Assembly: GCF_008579165.1 (NCBI RefSeq)
Contig: NZ_BKCN01000009.1
Source: Iodidimonas nitroreducens
Lineage (GTDB): Bacteria; Pseudomonadota; Alphaproteobacteria; Sphingomonadales; Rhodothalassiaceae
DNA: 64,000 nt
Reading direction: 5' to 3' (one strand)
Within the stretch, counting starts at the first letter, position 1. Every line of letters starts with the position of its first letter. A program made the translations under genes and the position numbers. Below, one piece after another: positions 62,686 through 64,000 of this stretch. Under the pieces are notes generated by a model that did not search any database, was not told the origin of the DNA, and worked only from the letters and a program-made list of their open reading frames with translations.

Positions 62686-64000
62686 ATTTCTGCTTGAAGT
62701 TTTCTCCGAAGAAATCCCCGCCCGGATGCAGGCAAAAGCCATTGCCGATCTGGAACGCCTGATGGCCGAAAGCCTCAAGGCCGCCGATCTGGCTTTCAGC
62801 GGGATGCGCCGTTTCGTGACCCCGCGCCGCCTTGTGCTGGTGGTGGATGGATTGCCTGCCCATCAGCCTGATCGCACCGAGGAACGCCGTGGCCCGCGCA
62901 TCGATGCCCCCGAACGGGCGATTGCGGGCTTCAAGGCCTCCTTGCCTGATGGTGCGGTGATCAGCGAACGGGCTGAGAAGAAGGGCACTTTTTTGTTCGC
63001 CGCTATCCATCAGCGGGGGGAAAAAAGCGTTGATGTGCTGGCGCCGCTTACCGAAGCCATCATCCGTCAATTCCCCTGGCCGAAATCCATGCGGTCCGGC
63101 ACCTCCGAAAGCCGCTGGGTGCGGCCATTATTGTCGGTTCTGGCGCTGTTTGATGGCCAGATCGTGCCCATCGAGATTGATGGCATCAAGGCCGGTCGCA
63201 TCAGTAAGGGGCATCGCTTTTTATCGGATGGCGCCTTTTCGGTCACTGATTTTGCCGATTATCGCGCTCGACTGTTAGATGCTCATGTGGTGCTTGATGC
63301 CGCAGAACGACGCCGGATCATTCTGGATCGGGCGCGGGCCTTGGCCGCCGATCATCATCTGGAATTGATCGAAGATAGCGATCTGCTCGATGAAAATGCT
63401 GGGCTCACCGAATGGCCGGTGCCCTATCTGGGGCGGTTTGATCCCGGTTTTCTGGATGTTCCGGCAGAAGTTCTGATCACATCGATGAAGGTGCATCAGA
63501 AATTCTTTTCCCTATCGGATCCCAAAAGCGGCGCTTTGGCACCGTGCTTTATTTGTGTGGCGAATACAAAAGCCGTGGATGGCGGGGCCACCATCATCGC
63601 CGGGAATGAGCGGGTTTTATCGGCGCGCCTGTCGGATGCCCGGTTTTTCTGGCAGCAGGATCTGAAAATTCCGCTCGAAGATCGCGTTGCGGCTTTGGAT
63701 GCGATTATTTTCCATGAAAAGCTGGGAACATTGGCCGAGCGTGTGGCCCGGATCGAGGATTTGGCCGCAACCCTTGCCGCCTTTGTGGAAAAAGATGGGC
63801 AGGGGGTCGATGAAGCCTTCCTGCGCCGGGCGGCACGCCTGTGCAAGGCCGATCTCACCACCGGCATGGTGGGCGAATTTCCTGAATTGCAAGGGCTGGT
63901 GGGGTGCAGGATTGCCAAAGCCCAGAACGAGCCTGATGCGTTGTGCCGGGCCCTGCAAGATCATTATGCCCCCAAAGGGCCGGATGATCGCTGCCCCGAT
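62678..64000 (+). CDS. glyS: Glycyl-tRNA synthetase beta subunit (partial, runs off the right edge)
   Basis: The open frame runs from ATG 62678 to the window end, giving the first 441 residues of about 690. It shows the GlyS start MSEFLLEVFSEEIPARMQ, TPRRLVLVVDGLP, ESRWVRPLLSVLALFDG, GHRFLSDGAF, EVLITSMKVHQKFFSL and GNERVLSARLSDARFFWQQD. The beta subunit binds the tRNA. No frameshift was found in this part. Confidence 0.95.
   Translation, partial: MSEFLLEVFSEEIPARMQAKAIADLERLMAESLKAADLAFSGMRRFVTPRRLVLVVDGLPAHQPDRTEERRGPRIDAPERAIAGFKASLPDGAVISERAEKKGTFLFAAIHQRGEKSVDVLAPLTEAIIRQFPWPKSMRSGTSESRWVRPLLSVLALFDGQIVPIEIDGIKAGRISKGHRFLSDGAFSVTDFADYRARLLDAHVVLDAAERRRIILDRARALAADHHLELIEDSDLLDENAGLTEWPVPYLGRFDPGFLDVPAEVLITSMKVHQKFFSLSDPKSGALAPCFICVANTKAVDGGATIIAGNERVLSARLSDARFFWQQDLKIPLEDRVAALDAIIFHEKLGTLAERVARIEDLAATLAAFVEKDGQGVDEAFLRRAARLCKADLTTGMVGEFPELQGLVGCRIAKAQNEPDALCRALQDHYAPKGPDDRCPD

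Overview
The window comes from a GC-rich chromosome of a Gram-negative bacterium, most likely an alphaproteobacterium. The signs are abundant TonB-dependent receptors, a SapC/flavin-halogenase pair beside receptor-linked catabolic genes, and the housekeeping order polyprenyl synthase - DUF2007 - methyltransferase - S49 peptidase - glyQ - glyS. I cannot name the genus. Almost every long gene carries one or two single-base frameshifts in short homopolymer runs, while the flanking protein sequence is intact. I read these as sequencing errors and annotate the genes as whole.

Layout. (1) 0-15 kb: the tail of an unknown protein, a TonB-dependent receptor whose stop overlaps the start of gspC, then an uninterrupted type II secretion operon gspCDEFGHIJKLMN with a lipoprotein behind it. 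(2) 15-16 kb: a small periplasmic protein and a cytochrome c. (3) 16.5-32.6 kb: a galactoside locus. It holds a large TonB receptor, GH36 alpha-galactosidase, GH42 beta-galactosidase, an exported alpha/beta hydrolase, a sodium/solute symporter, glycerol-3-phosphate dehydrogenase (glpD), an SDR sugar dehydrogenase, dgoK, dgoA, an SMP-30 lactonase and an FCD-type GntR regulator (De Ley-Doudoroff-like galactose oxidation). (4) 32.7-34.9 kb: two exported proteins, a lipase-like hydrolase and a partner. (5) 34.9-36.6 kb: a small foreign-looking cassette (DUF3800 plus a possible BECR-fold nuclease) bracketed by a 25/26-bp direct repeat. (6) 36.6-57.2 kb: an organosulfonate locus. It holds a SapC protein, a flavin halogenase, a YihV-like sulfofructose kinase, a YeiH-type anion exporter, a TRAP transporter, an aldose epimerase, a GH31 glycosidase, a FucI/AraA-like isomerase, a LacD/YihT-like class I aldolase, a GntR/UTRA regulator, suyA, suyB, comC, slcC and another TonB receptor. 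(7) 57.4-64 kb: housekeeping genes (universal stress protein, tRNA-Pro, polyprenyl synthase, DUF2007, methyltransferase, S49 peptidase, glyQ and partial glyS).

How the genes may work together. The sulfonate locus reads as a hybrid sulfoquinovose pathway. Isomerisation, YihV-type phosphorylation and aldol cleavage would give dihydroxyacetone phosphate and sulfolactaldehyde. After oxidation to sulfolactate (enzyme not seen here), SlcC/ComC would invert its configuration and SuyAB would release pyruvate and sulfite, with the YeiH-like protein exporting the sulfur anion. A palindromic 16-mer, TATCTTATATAAGATA, or close variants lies upstream of most of its transcription units and suggests one regulon. 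The neighbouring locus fits alpha-Gal-beta-Gal-glycerol breakdown: alpha-galactosidase, beta-galactosidase, glycerol-3-phosphate oxidation and galactose oxidation. Together with the exported esterase/lipase-like proteins and the secretion operon, the window can be read as a machine for taking apart thylakoid glycolipids (MGDG, DGDG and SQDG) from algae or cyanobacteria. That synthesis is inference; the individual gene families are well supported.
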